This document shows, piece after piece, positions 18,141 to 27,202 of a DNA stretch of 64,000 nucleotides. Below the pieces are notes generated by a model. That model was not told the DNA's origin and searched no databases. It worked only from the letters and a program-made list of their open reading frames with translations. Each line of letters begins with the position of its first letter. Position 1 is the stretch's first letter. The stretch spans positions 1 through 64,000 of the forward strand of contig JAICJH010000020.1 of the NCBI GenBank assembly GCA_025928545.1. The letters are read 5' to 3'. A program made the translations under genes and the position numbers. Source of the stretch: Bryobacteraceae bacterium. GTDB lineage: Bacteria; Acidobacteriota; Terriglobia; Bryobacterales; Bryobacteraceae.

Positions 18141-18513
18141 AGTGCGGGCGGGAATGGCAGCCGTTGTGGCGGCGGTATTGTTGGCGGCATCGCTGTCACT
18201 CTTACAGGGCGCGGATGCCGCAGCCGGAAGCGCCCCGTTTCAGCGACGCTGCGGAGGCTGCCACTCGCTGGATCGCGCGATGGAAGGTCCGTTATTGCGC
18301 GGCGTTTACGGACGCCGCGCGGGCTCCGCACCGGGATTCCAATATTCCGAGGCACTGCGAAAGACGGGAATCGTCTGGGACAGCGAGCTCCTGAATAAGT
18401 GGCTGACCGATACGGAATCACTTGTTCCGGGGAATGATATGGCGTTTCGGGTGCCGAATGCGGACGAGCGGGAGAATATTATTTCCTACCTGAAGAGTCT
18501 CTCCGGACCTTGA
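18118..18513 (+). CDS. Small exported class I cytochrome c
   Basis: This 131-residue protein has an N-terminal signal or anchor segment (about residues 13-35), then a single haem-binding CGGCH near residue 45. The later PGNDMAF supplies the distal methionine and the sequence ends with ENIISYLKSL. This is the layout of small c550/c2-type electron carriers. It is embedded between the phosphoesterase and the sigma factor, with overlapping reading frames, so the four genes form one transcript. Confidence 0.9.
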   Translation: MSHYPAGRVRAGMAAVVAAVLLAASLSLLQGADAAAGSAPFQRRCGGCHSLDRAMEGPLLRGVYGRRAGSAPGFQYSEALRKTGIVWDSELLNKWLTDTESLVPGNDMAFRVPNADERENIISYLKSLSGP

Positions 18514-18545
18514 GATGGGAGAATATCGTCTGCCGGACGCTCCGC

Positions 18546-19067
18546 ATGGATGAAGACCGCAAGCTTGCGTTGTTTGAGCAGACGATGATGCCTCATCTGG
18601 ATGCGGCGCACAACCTCGCCCGATGGCTGACGCGCAGCGATCCGGACGCGGAGGATCTTGTGCAGGAGGCTTATCTGCGGGCGTTCCGCTTCTTCGAAAG
18701 CTTCGACCCGCGGACAACGGCCGGCGGCGATGGCCGCGCATGGCTGTTGAGTGTCGTTCGAAATACCTGCATCAGCTGGCTGGGACGAAAGCGCGTCGTC
18801 GTGGAGTTCGACGAACAGGCGCACGGAGGGGCAGTGCTTCAGGAATCCGCCGAAGATTCGTTGGTCAGGCAGGCGAAAATCGATTCGCTGCGGAACTGCG
18901 TGGACTCGCTGCCGGTTGAATATCGCGAGGTGATCGTTATGCGCGAAATGGAAGAACTCTCGTACCGTGAGATTTCCGAAGCGGCAGGGGTTCCGCTGGG
19001 CACGGTGATGTCGCGTCTGGCGCGAGCGCGGGCAAGATTGCTCGGTTGTATGGAGGCGAAAGCATGA
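18546..19067 (+). CDS. ECF-family RNA polymerase sigma factor
   Basis: This 173-residue protein has sigma region 2 (residues 15-85, with LVQEAYLRAFRFF as the -10 recognition helix) and sigma region 4 (about 115-165, with LSYREISEAAGVPLGTVMSRLARAR). The ATG at 18546 fits the usual start of the fold; an in-frame TTG at 18510 overlaps the cytochrome stop. The stop codon overlaps the start of the anti-sigma gene (ATGA). It probably transcribes its own operon under an envelope or redox signal. Confidence 0.92.
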   Translation: MDEDRKLALFEQTMMPHLDAAHNLARWLTRSDPDAEDLVQEAYLRAFRFFESFDPRTTAGGDGRAWLLSVVRNTCISWLGRKRVVVEFDEQAHGGAVLQESAEDSLVRQAKIDSLRNCVDSLPVEYREVIVMREMEELSYREISEAAGVPLGTVMSRLARARARLLGCMEAKA

Positions 19068-19813
19068 CTTGCAAAACAGCGGCTTCGCTGACAGAGGCGC
19101 TGCTTGACGGCGAACTCGATGCATCTCAGGCGGCGGACGTGGAGCGGCACATCAGTGAATGCTCCGCGTGTTCCGCGATTCGCGACCGGCTGGAACAATT
19201 GCGGTCGGATTTGCGCGCGCCGGAATTGCGCTATGCGGCTTCAGAGCGGCTGCGGTCGCGGGTGACGAGCGGGTTGAGGGATGCATCGGCGGGCAAGCCG
19301 GCTGCGGCGCCAGTGGGCTGGCGGATGCGATCCTGGGCAATCGCGGCAACGGTTCTGCTGGCAGCTTCTCTGGGATGGAATCTGATGTTGCTGCGATCGC
19401 AGAAGAACGCGGGCGATGCGGTGGCGCAGGAAATTGTTTCCAGCCATGTTCGATCTCTGATCGGCGATCATTTGCTGGATGTTCAATCCACCGATCAGCA
19501 CAACGTAAAACCGTGGTTCAACGGCAAGCTGGATTATTCACCCGATGTGCGCGATTTTGCGGCCGACGGGTTTCCTCTGATTGGCGGAAGGATCGATTAT
19601 GTGGATCACAGGCCTGTCGCCGTGCTGGTTTATAAGCGGCGGCAGCATTCGATCAACCTGTTCGTCTGGCCTTCGGGCGGGAAGCTGGTCGCTCCTGAAA
19701 ATGTGAACGGGTTTAATTTGGCGACGTGGAATCGTGACGGGATGAATTATTGCGCGGTGTCCGATTTGAATGCGGGAGAGCTGCGGGAATTCGCGGCGGG
19801 GTATGCGAAATGA
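19064..19813 (+). CDS. Anti-sigma factor with zinc-finger N-terminus and transmembrane segment
   Basis: This 249-residue protein has an N-terminal anti-sigma zinc-finger (RHISECSACS, the H-x3-C-x2-C motif) and one membrane helix near residues 92-110 (SWAIAATVLLAASLGW). Its periplasmic domain of about 135 residues has no recognised family. It should hold the neighbouring sigma factor inactive at the membrane until a periplasmic signal arrives. Its start overlaps the sigma factor stop by 4 bp. Confidence 0.88.
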   Translation: MTCKTAASLTEALLDGELDASQAADVERHISECSACSAIRDRLEQLRSDLRAPELRYAASERLRSRVTSGLRDASAGKPAAAPVGWRMRSWAIAATVLLAASLGWNLMLLRSQKNAGDAVAQEIVSSHVRSLIGDHLLDVQSTDQHNVKPWFNGKLDYSPDVRDFAADGFPLIGGRIDYVDHRPVAVLVYKRRQHSINLFVWPSGGKLVAPENVNGFNLATWNRDGMNYCAVSDLNAGELREFAAGYAK

Positions 19814-19870
19814 GATCGGGACAAAAAGAGGAATGGCCGCCGATGCACGCAGATTCACGCCGATAAGATT

Positions 19871-19945
19871 TGGAGGCGCGAGTCGGGATCGAACCGACGA
19901 ATAAGGGTTTTGCAGACCCTTGCCTTACCACTTGGCTATCGCGCC
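19871..19945 (-). tRNA. tRNA-Cys (anticodon GCA)
   Basis: On the minus strand the sequence folds into a cloverleaf. The acceptor stem pairs GGCGCGA with TCGCGCC, the D-stem is GCC/GGC, the anticodon stem AGGGT/ACCCT encloses loop CTGCAAA with anticodon GCA, and the T-arm is GTCGG-TTCGATC-CCGAC. The discriminator base is U, the usual identity element for cysteine, and CCA is encoded (19871-19873). The rest of bases 19814-19990 shows nothing I recognise. Confidence 0.97.
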
Positions 19946-19990
19946 GCCTGGGTGACTTACGAAAAGACGACTGTTTGCAACATAGCGCGA

Positions 19991-21127
19991 CTATGGGGTG
20001 GAAGTCAATCCGGCAGCTTCATTCACAACAGAATCAATCATTTGCAAGTACTGCCTGGCGGCGTTTTCGAGCGAATGGCGGGTGCGGATGTACTTCGCTC
20101 CCTCACTTCCGATCTGGCGCGCGAGGGTGGGAAATCCGGCAGCGAAGGCCATTTGATCGAACAATGCCGCCGCCTCGCCGGGTCCCGCCGGAACGCGCAG
20201 ACAAGCAGCGCCGGGGATATCCGCTGTCTCGGGACCATCCGTCACAACCACCGGTTTCCCGATCCCCATCAGCCTGATGGTGATCCCGGAGGTTTCGCCC
20301 GCAGCCGGATAGCGCAGGTTGAGGCAGCAATCCACCGCCGCGCCCGCCACGCGGAACTCGGCGTCGGAAAGGTGCCCCAGCCGGTGGATCGCCGGTCCCA
20401 GGGGTTCACTATCCAGGAGGCGGCGAAGATCGCCCGAGACCACGTCCCCGGCCAGCAGAAGCGCTGTATCCGGCAGCACGGCATGAAGCCTGCGGAATGC
20501 TGCGAGGCAGGGCATCAGCCGCTTGGTCTCGCGGAGATAGCCGAAGATCCCGAATAAAGTTGCGCCGGGTTTGATGCCGATGCGCTGCCGGAATAATTCC
20601 GTCGCGGCGAGATCGGGAATCTCGTGGGGTTCGAAGAAATGCGGAATGATGCGGGTATCCGCCGCGGCGTGCGTGCGCGCAATCGCGGCGGCTCCGGCAT
20701 TATGGACGATCACCGCGCGGGCATTTTCGACGGCGCGCCGCAGCAGCGGGTATTGGAAATAGCGCGGATCGACGGCGCAGGCGGCACGCTCGCGCCAGAG
20801 TTCTTCCGCAATGTGCCGGGTCCACTCGCCATAGTTGTAAATGAATTCTTCGATGTAGCGATCCGGCGACAGTGCGCCGAGCATAAAGTGGTGCAGCACG
20901 GCATCGTGAATTACAACGATGCCGGGTTTGGCGACGGCGCGCTCGTAAATTGCGGCGTGCAGGCGATTGTTACCCAGGTGGTAAATGTCGAGATCGGCGT
21001 TGGACGCGTCACGTTCGAAGCTGATTTCGGGCGAAGCGGAACGCCGCAACGCTGCGAGCAGGGTTTCGGCGTAATCGGCTACGCCAGTCGGCGCGCCAGG
21101 TGGCGGAGCATGATACCCAACGATCAA
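19991..21127 (-). CDS. Glycosyltransferase, GT4-like (GT-B fold)
   Basis: This 378-residue protein resembles retaining GT4 glycosyltransferases. The N-terminal half has GVADYAETLLAAL and the C-terminal half has FGIFGYLRETKR with the GKPVVVTD region that binds the nucleotide sugar. It probably modifies a cell-surface glycan. The start is a TTG overlapping the yggS stop (TTGA). The usual E-x7-E motif is loosely present (GETSGITIRLMGIGKPV). No other polysaccharide genes are adjacent. Confidence 0.8.
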   Translation of the reverse strand: MIVGYHAPPPGAPTGVADYAETLLAALRRSASPEISFERDASNADLDIYHLGNNRLHAAIYERAVAKPGIVVIHDAVLHHFMLGALSPDRYIEEFIYNYGEWTRHIAEELWRERAACAVDPRYFQYPLLRRAVENARAVIVHNAGAAAIARTHAAADTRIIPHFFEPHEIPDLAATELFRQRIGIKPGATLFGIFGYLRETKRLMPCLAAFRRLHAVLPDTALLLAGDVVSGDLRRLLDSEPLGPAIHRLGHLSDAEFRVAGAAVDCCLNLRYPAAGETSGITIRLMGIGKPVVVTDGPETADIPGAACLRVPAGPGEAAALFDQMAFAAGFPTLARQIGSEGAKYIRTRHSLENAARQYLQMIDSVVNEAAGLTSTP

Positions 21128-21810
21128 AGCGCCTTACCCAGGAGCGGTTTTCGGCTGCCGAACAGCGCGGTGCCGACGCGCACCCAGGTTGCGCCTTCTT
21201 CAACGGCCACTTCCAGATCGTTCGACATCCCCATGGAAAGTTCCGGAATTTCGTGGGCAGCCGCGAGTTGGCGAAGTTGTGCGAAATACGGCCGCGACAA
21301 TTCCGCATCTTCCGACCACGGCGGCACCGTCATCAGGCCGCGCAGTTTCAGGTTTCGCGAGGCGCGAACCGCCGCCGCAATCTCCCCGACCGCCGCGGGA
21401 TCGGCACCCGATTTGGAAGCTTCCGCGGAGAGCTTCACCTCGATTGTGATATCGAGCGGGACGGCTTCGGCGTCAAGCCGGGTGACGAGTTTCACGGAAT
21501 CCACCGAATCGATGGCCGAGAAGAGTTGAGCGGCCTTTTTCGTCTTGTTGGACTGGAGGTGCCCGATCAGGTGGAAGTGAGCGCCTTCGAGATCCGCGAC
21601 GGCGGGCTGTTTGCCCTCCATTTCCTGAACGTAATTCTCGCCGAATTCGCGCAGGCCGGCACGCCAGGCATCGCGAATCGCCTCCGCGCCAAAGATCTTG
21701 GTGACCGCCAGAATTCGAACGGAAGCGGGGTCGCGCTGTGCGCGGACGCAGGCTCGTTCGATACGCTGGCGGACGAGATGGAGACGGTTGGCGAGGGAGT
21801 CGTCAGGCAC
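21124..21810 (-). CDS. yggS: Pyridoxal phosphate homeostasis protein, YggS family
   Basis: This 228-residue protein binds pyridoxal 5'-phosphate and keeps its free level in balance. The PLP lysine is in ILAVTK near residue 36. GENYVQEMEGK, HLIGHLQSNK and the C-terminal LSMGMSNDLEVAVEEGATWVR segment are family hallmarks. The start is a GTG at 21810 with AGGAG eight bases upstream; the frame stays open much further, but that is antisense to speA. It diverges from speA, a PLP-dependent enzyme. Confidence 0.95.
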   Translation of the reverse strand: MPDDSLANRLHLVRQRIERACVRAQRDPASVRILAVTKIFGAEAIRDAWRAGLREFGENYVQEMEGKQPAVADLEGAHFHLIGHLQSNKTKKAAQLFSAIDSVDSVKLVTRLDAEAVPLDITIEVKLSAEASKSGADPAAVGEIAAAVRASRNLKLRGLMTVPPWSEDAELSRPYFAQLRQLAAAHEIPELSMGMSNDLEVAVEEGATWVRVGTALFGSRKPLLGKAL

Positions 21811-21945
21811 GGGCTGACTCCTATTGTGACAAAGGCTGCAGGAACCGGCGCAGGGGCGAAATTTTTTCTTGCGGCAGCGGCAATTCCGAAGGACACTGGT
21901 AGTTCCGGGCCATGGTCTACCGCCTGGCCTGAAAGTGTCAATTTC

Positions 21946-23916
21946 GTGAACGAGGAAAACGTAAAGTTGGAAAAGAACGGACGCAAAGGCACTCTGGTGC
22001 TGGAGCCAACAGAACGCTGGAATCCGCAGGATGCCAGCGAGTTGTATGACGTGATGCGCTGGGGGAAAGGCTATTTTTCGGTTGGCGAAAAAGGCCACGT
22101 GCTGGTGCACCCGGAAAAAGATCCGGCGCGATCCATCGATCTGAAGCAGTTGATCGACACCCTTGTGCTGCGCGGGATTTCGCTGCCGATCCTGATCCGT
22201 TTTGCCGAAATTCTGAAACACCGGCTCGGCGAGCTGCACGACGCTTTTCAGACCGCGATTCACGAGCACAAGTACAACGGCAAGTATTGCTGCGTTTATC
22301 CGATTAAGGTGAATCAGCAGCGCCAGGTTGTCGAGGAAGTGCTGGAATTTGGCAAGCCTTATAATTTCGGCCTTGAAGCGGGATCGAAACCCGAACTGCT
22401 CGCCGTGATGGCGCTGGCGGACAACGACACGCCGATCATCTGCAACGGCTTTAAGGACGATGAATACATCGAGATGGCAATGCTGGCGCAGAAGATCGGG
22501 CGCAAGATCATCCCGGTGGTTGAGAAGTACACGGAGCTCGCTCTGATTGCGAAGTACGCCGAGAAGGTCGGCGTGCGCCCGATGATCGGAATTCGCGCGA
22601 AGCTGGCAAGCCGCGGATCGGGCCGCTGGAAATCGTCGGGCGGGTATCGATCGAAATTCGGCCTGAGCACGACGGAAGTCATGCGGGCGCTGCAGGAACT
22701 CAAGCTGCTGGGGATGGAGGATTGCCTGCAACTGCTGCACTTCCATCTGGGCAGTCAGATCACCAATATCCGGCAGGTGAAAGGCGCGGTGAACGAAGCT
22801 GCGCGAATCTATGCGGAATTGCGGCGCGAGGGCGCGACGGGTCTGCAGTACATGGATGTGGGTGGCGGCCTCGGTATCGACTACGACGGTTCGCAGACGG
22901 ATTTCGAATCGAGCGTGAACTACACGCTTCAGGAATATGCGAACGACGTCGTCTATCACATTCAGAATGTGTGCGACGAATCGAACGTGCCGCACCCGAC
23001 GATTGTGACGGAGAGCGGGCGAGCGATCGCCGCGTATCACAGCGTGCTGGTGTTCAACGTTCTGGGCGTTTCCGGCATGGGCGATGAAGAGGGCGTGCAG
23101 GAACTTTCCGGCGATCCGGAACAGCCGCTGATCGATTTGCAGGAGACGTTCCGGTCTGTGAATCAGCGCAATCTGCTGGAGGGCTATCACGATGCGCAGC
23201 AGGCGCTGGATTCGGCGCTGAACCTTTTCAGCCTTGGCTATCTGCCCCTCGATCAGCGCTGCATCGCGGAGAATTTGTATTGGGCGATTTGCCGCAAGAT
23301 TCAGAAGCTGGCGCGGGAGCTGGATTTTTATCCGGAAGAGCTGGAAGGCATCGACGCCACGCTCTCGGATACTTATTTCTGTAATTTCTCGTTGTTCCAA
23401 AGCATGCCGGACAGTTGGGCGATCAAGCAGTTGTTCCCGGTGATGCCGATTCATCGTCTGGATGAAAAGCCGACGCAGCATGCGGTGCTCGGCGATATCA
23501 CGTGCGATTCAGACGGCAAGGTGGATCAGTTTATCGACCGCCGCGATGTAAAACGAACGCTGCCGCTGCATCCGTATGGTGGCGGCGATTATTATCTGGG
23601 CACGTTTCTGGTGGGAGCGTATCAGGAAATCCTCGGCGATCTGCACAATCTTTTCGGCGACACGAATGCGGTGCATGTGCGGCTGAGTCCGGAAGGCGAA
23701 GTGATGCTGGAGGAAGTGATCAAGGGCGATACTGTGCGCGAAGTCCTGGATTATGTCCAGTACAAGCCGGAATCGCTGATCGCCAGCCTGCGCCGGAGCG
23801 TGGAAGCGGCGGTGCGCGAAGGACGCCTGGGGTACGAGGAATCGGGACGGCTGTTGCGATTCTACGAAGAGGGACTGCAGGGATATACGTATCTCGAAGA
23901 TCCGCACGAACGCTAG
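21946..23916 (+). CDS. speA: Biosynthetic arginine decarboxylase
   Basis: This enzyme converts arginine to agmatine, the first step of the plant/bacterial putrescine route. It is a PLP-dependent fold-III enzyme. The PLP lysine is in YPIKVNQQ near residue 125, and the glycine-rich DVGGGLGIDYDG and the ESGRAIAA segments follow. With a GTG start at 21946 the protein has about 656 residues, close to the 658 of E. coli SpeA. A TTG at 21967 has a better Shine-Dalgarno (GAGGA) and is an alternative. No agmatinase is in the window. Confidence 0.94.
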   Translation: MNEENVKLEKNGRKGTLVLEPTERWNPQDASELYDVMRWGKGYFSVGEKGHVLVHPEKDPARSIDLKQLIDTLVLRGISLPILIRFAEILKHRLGELHDAFQTAIHEHKYNGKYCCVYPIKVNQQRQVVEEVLEFGKPYNFGLEAGSKPELLAVMALADNDTPIICNGFKDDEYIEMAMLAQKIGRKIIPVVEKYTELALIAKYAEKVGVRPMIGIRAKLASRGSGRWKSSGGYRSKFGLSTTEVMRALQELKLLGMEDCLQLLHFHLGSQITNIRQVKGAVNEAARIYAELRREGATGLQYMDVGGGLGIDYDGSQTDFESSVNYTLQEYANDVVYHIQNVCDESNVPHPTIVTESGRAIAAYHSVLVFNVLGVSGMGDEEGVQELSGDPEQPLIDLQETFRSVNQRNLLEGYHDAQQALDSALNLFSLGYLPLDQRCIAENLYWAICRKIQKLARELDFYPEELEGIDATLSDTYFCNFSLFQSMPDSWAIKQLFPVMPIHRLDEKPTQHAVLGDITCDSDGKVDQFIDRRDVKRTLPLHPYGGGDYYLGTFLVGAYQEILGDLHNLFGDTNAVHVRLSPEGEVMLEEVIKGDTVREVLDYVQYKPESLIASLRRSVEAAVREGRLGYEESGRLLRFYEEGLQGYTYLEDPHER

Positions 23917-23937
23917 GCTGACAAGGAGAAACGAGGA

Positions 23938-24354
23938 ATGACGCCGACGAGTCCGATCGTGCCTCCCTTCACGCTGGAAACGGCAACCAGGAAAGTTCAG
24001 ATGGCGGAAGACGCGTGGAATTCGCGCGATCCGGAGCGCGTGGCGCTGGCTTATTCGCCCGATTCGGAGTGGCGGAATCGCACCGAGTTTCTGCGCGGTC
24101 GCGACGAGATCAAAGCGTTTCTGCGGCGGAAGTGGGCGAAGGAACTCGATTACCGGTTGAAGAAGACGCTGTGGGCTTTTCGCGAGAACCGGATTGCCGT
24201 GAGTTTCGAATACGAATGGCACGATGAGCGTGGCCAGTGGTATCGTTCCTACGGAAATGAACTGTGGGAGTTCGACGAGGCGGGGTTGATGCGGCGGCGG
24301 CTGGCCAGTATCAACGATGCCGAGATTGCGCCAGACGAACGGCGGATCTTATAA
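23938..24354 (+). CDS. NTF2-like protein, DUF1348 family
   Basis: This 138-residue protein matches the DUF1348 group of the NTF2/SnoaL-like fold. The stretches [24 protein letters not shown] and [14 protein letters not shown] are typical. The fold forms a cone-shaped pocket used by isomerases and cyclases and by many binding proteins; no catalytic role is established for this family. It begins 21 bp after speA on the same strand and may be read through from it. Confidence 0.85.
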   Translation: MTPTSPIVPPFTLETATRKVQMAEDAWNSRDPERVALAYSPDSEWRNRTEFLRGRDEIKAFLRRKWAKELDYRLKKTLWAFRENRIAVSFEYEWHDERGQWYRSYGNELWEFDEAGLMRRRLASINDAEIAPDERRIL

Positions 24355-24377
24355 ATTAACGCCTGAGCAGGAAAAAC

Positions 24378-24423
24378 CACAGACTAGTCTGTGCCACCTG
24401 GTCAGTCGGTCCTGGTGGCACAG
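24378..24423. repeat. Palindromic REP-like element between convergent genes
   Basis: A perfect 16-bp palindrome (CACAGACTAGTCTGTG, 24378-24393) overlaps a 10-bp inverted repeat (CTGTGCCACC at 24389-24398 and GGTGGCACAG at 24414-24423). The latter extends inward through a mismatch by GG/CC. It sits in the 90-bp gap where speA/DUF1348 and aceE converge and could act as a bidirectional transcription barrier. No second full copy was seen in the window. Dispersed copies elsewhere in the genome would make it a REP element. Confidence 0.6.
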
Positions 24424-24444
24424 AGTTCAGCACTGCGAGTGAGC

Positions 24445-27123
24445 CTACGCTGTAGCGGGGTCGGCCTTTTCGGGACTCAGCCCCATCTCGCCGATAGCCT
24501 TCGCTGCCTTTTTCGCGTCGTACTTACCGTCGCGCGCCAGCCGTGAGAGTGCCGCCACCACGATGGATGCTGCGTTCACTTCGAAGTGGCTGCGCAGGAA
24601 GGTGCGGTTGTCGCTGCGGCCGAAACCGTCGGTACCGAGCGCCAGCATGCGGCCGTTCAGCCAGGGCGAAACCTGATCCTGCACGCTCTTCATATAATCC
24701 GAAGCCGCGACGATCGGGCCTTCCGTGCCGCCCAGTACCTGCTGGACGTACGGCGTCTTCGCCGCTTCCGCCGGATGCAGCATGTTCCAGCGTTCGGCTT
24801 TCAGTGCCTCGCGGCGCAATTCGTTGTAGCTGGTGACGCTCCAGACGTCCGCCGACACGCCATATTTTTCGCCGAGAATCTGCTGCGCTTTGATGGTTTC
24901 GGGAAGAATGGAGCCGCTGCCCAGCAACTGCACAGTGGCCTTCGCTTTGGCGACGGTGCTCTTGCGGAACAGATAAATTCCGCGAAGAATTCCTTCTTCG
25001 CTGCCGGCAGGCATGGCTTCCTGCGCATAGTTTTCGTTGTAGAGCGTCAGGTAGTAAAAAACGTCTTCGCGGTTTTCAAACATGCGCCGGATGCCGTCGC
25101 GAACAATGACCGCGATTTCAAAAGCAAATGCGGGGTCGTAAGAAACCAGGTTTGGAACCGTGCTGGCAAGCAGCAGGGAATGCCCGTCCTGATGCTGCAG
25201 GCCTTCACCGGAAAGGGTGGTGCGACCGGCTGTGCCACCCAGCAGGAAGCCCTTGCCGCGCGAATCGGCGAACGCCCAGATCTGGTCGCCCACGCGCTGG
25301 AAGCCGAACATCGAATAATAGATGTAGAACGGAATCATGTCGACTCCGTAGTTGGCGTAGGCGGTACCGGCGGCCGTGAATTCCGCCATGGAACCGGCTT
25401 CCGTGATCCCCTCTTCGAGAATCTGGCCGTCCTTCGACTCTTTGTAATACAGGAAAATATCGGCGTCGTGCGGCTTATAGAGCTGTCCGCCCGAGGCGTA
25501 AATACCGTAGGTGCGGAACATGCCGTCCATACCGAAAGTGCGCGCTTCATCCGGAACGATGGGCACGATGCGCTTGCCGAATTCGGGATGCTTCATCAGC
25601 TTCGTCATGAGACGGACGCAAGCCATGGTGGTGGAAGGATGCGGCTCTTTCGAACCGCTGCGGAATTCTTCGATGAAATCGTCGGCCGGCGCATGCGTTG
25701 TGGAGGGCGGCGGGTTGCGGACGGGCATGTAGCCGCCGAGAGCCTTGCGGCGCTCGTGCATGTAAACCATTTCCGGGCTGTCGTCGGCCGGCTTGTAGGG
25801 GGTCACGTTCGACGCGCACTCGTCCGGAATCGCCAGCTTGAAGCGCTCTCGGATGTAAACCACATCTTCCGGTTTCAACTTCTTGTTCTGGTGCGTGGGG
25901 TTGCGGGCTTCGAAATTATCGCCGAGTCCGTAGCCTTTGACGGTCTTGGCGAGAATGACGGTGGGGCCGCCCTTGTGTTCCATCGCCGCCTTGTAGGCGT
26001 TATAAACTTTGGACGGATCATGACCGCCGCGGTGCAGTGAGGCCAGTTCCTTGTCGGACATGCCTTCCACCAGCGCAGCCGTCTCGGGATAGCGTCCGAA
26101 GAATTCTTTGCGGACGTAAGCGCCGCCTTTGGCTTTGAAGGACTGGTATTCGCCATCCACGCATTCATTCATCAGCTGGACGAGGCGGCCGGAGGTATCC
26201 TTCGCGAACAGGGCGTCCCAATCGCTGCCCCAGATGCACTTAATCACATTCCATCCGGCGCCGCGGAACGAACCTTCCAGTTCCTGAATGACTTTGCTGT
26301 TGCCGCGGACCGGGCCATCGAGGCGCTGCAGATTGCAGTTGACGACGAAGATCAGGTTGTCGAGCTTTTCGCGAACCGGCACGCCGATTGCGCCGGTGGA
26401 TTCGGGCTCGTCCATTTCACCATCGCCGAGGAAGGCCCAGACTTTGCGATCCGATGCAGGCAGCAGGCCACGGTTTTCCAGATAGCGCATGAAGCGCGCG
26501 TTGTAGATGGAATTGATCGGGCCGAGGCCCATGGAGACCGTCGGAAACTGCCAGAAATCCTTCATCAGCCACGGGTGCGGATAAGAAGAGAGCCCCGGGG
26601 TGTCCCGGAGCTCGTGGCGGAAATTATTCAGTTGCTGTTCGGAAAGGCGGCCTTCGAGGAATGCCCGCCCGTATACTCCGGGCGATGCGTGGCCCTGAAA
26701 ATAAACCATGTCGCCGGGCTGTCCGTTAATGCTGCCCCGGAAGAAATGGTTGAAGCCTACTTCGAGCAGGGTTGCCAGGGAGGAATAGGTGGCGATATGG
26801 CCGCCGATCCCGTCGTCCAGTTTATTCTGATGCGACACCATGGCCATGGCGTTCCAGCGCACCAGACTCTTGATCTGGCGCTCAATGGCGCGGTCGCCTG
26901 GATAAGGCACTTCCTGCTCCACCGGGATTGTGTTGACGTAATCCGTAGTGGTTCGAATCGGAACATGGACGCCGTTATCGCGTGCGCGCTCCGTCAGCTT
27001 GTCGAGGAGGAAGGTGACCCGGTCTGGTCCCGCTTCGTCCACGATCTGGTCAAGTGCTTCAATCCATTCGGCGGTTTCCCGTGGATCGAGATCGACCGTA
27101 CGTTCAGTGGCTTTTTGGTGCAT
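24445..27123 (-). CDS. aceE: Pyruvate dehydrogenase E1 component, homodimeric type
   Basis: This 892-residue enzyme decarboxylates pyruvate with thiamine diphosphate and passes the acetyl group to lipoylated E2. The TPP-binding motif runs from GDGEMDEPES to NCNLQRLDGPV, and the N-terminal DPRETAEWIEALDQI is typical of AceE. Its length matches E. coli AceE (887). The ATG at 27123 is preferred over the upstream extension. A TATAAT hexamer lies at 27136-27141, but no matching -35 is visible. The E2 and E3 genes are not in the window, so aceE is unlinked here. Confidence 0.96.
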   Translation of the reverse strand: MHQKATERTVDLDPRETAEWIEALDQIVDEAGPDRVTFLLDKLTERARDNGVHVPIRTTTDYVNTIPVEQEVPYPGDRAIERQIKSLVRWNAMAMVSHQNKLDDGIGGHIATYSSLATLLEVGFNHFFRGSINGQPGDMVYFQGHASPGVYGRAFLEGRLSEQQLNNFRHELRDTPGLSSYPHPWLMKDFWQFPTVSMGLGPINSIYNARFMRYLENRGLLPASDRKVWAFLGDGEMDEPESTGAIGVPVREKLDNLIFVVNCNLQRLDGPVRGNSKVIQELEGSFRGAGWNVIKCIWGSDWDALFAKDTSGRLVQLMNECVDGEYQSFKAKGGAYVRKEFFGRYPETAALVEGMSDKELASLHRGGHDPSKVYNAYKAAMEHKGGPTVILAKTVKGYGLGDNFEARNPTHQNKKLKPEDVVYIRERFKLAIPDECASNVTPYKPADDSPEMVYMHERRKALGGYMPVRNPPPSTTHAPADDFIEEFRSGSKEPHPSTTMACVRLMTKLMKHPEFGKRIVPIVPDEARTFGMDGMFRTYGIYASGGQLYKPHDADIFLYYKESKDGQILEEGITEAGSMAEFTAAGTAYANYGVDMIPFYIYYSMFGFQRVGDQIWAFADSRGKGFLLGGTAGRTTLSGEGLQHQDGHSLLLASTVPNLVSYDPAFAFEIAVIVRDGIRRMFENREDVFYYLTLYNENYAQEAMPAGSEEGILRGIYLFRKSTVAKAKATVQLLGSGSILPETIKAQQILGEKYGVSADVWSVTSYNELRREALKAERWNMLHPAEAAKTPYVQQVLGGTEGPIVAASDYMKSVQDQVSPWLNGRMLALGTDGFGRSDNRTFLRSHFEVNAASIVVAALSRLARDGKYDAKKAAKAIGEMGLSPEKADPATA

Positions 27124-27202
27124 GGGGTACCCACCATTATAAGCGATGGGCCAATCCGGACATGTGGTCGCGGCGGACCACTTTGAGTTGTCCGCGCGCA
27201 GG

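Noticed and set aside
19870..20277. A 135-codon plus-strand frame beginning EARVGIEPTNKGF
   Set aside because: It is the antisense of tRNA-Cys read as protein, a known annotation artefact, and it continues antisense to the glycosyltransferase.
21100..21945. N-terminal extension of speA over yggS
   Set aside because: It is antisense to yggS; the decarboxylase similarity begins only after 21946.
21811..23481. A long minus-strand open frame antisense to speA joined to yggS
   Set aside because: The part beyond 21810 is the mirror of speA codons and has low-complexity composition. The real yggS starts at the GTG with a Shine-Dalgarno at 21810.
27136..27141. TATAAT upstream of aceE as a promoter
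   Set aside because: No -35-like hexamer occurs at 15-19 bp, and transcription would start only about five bases before the ATG.
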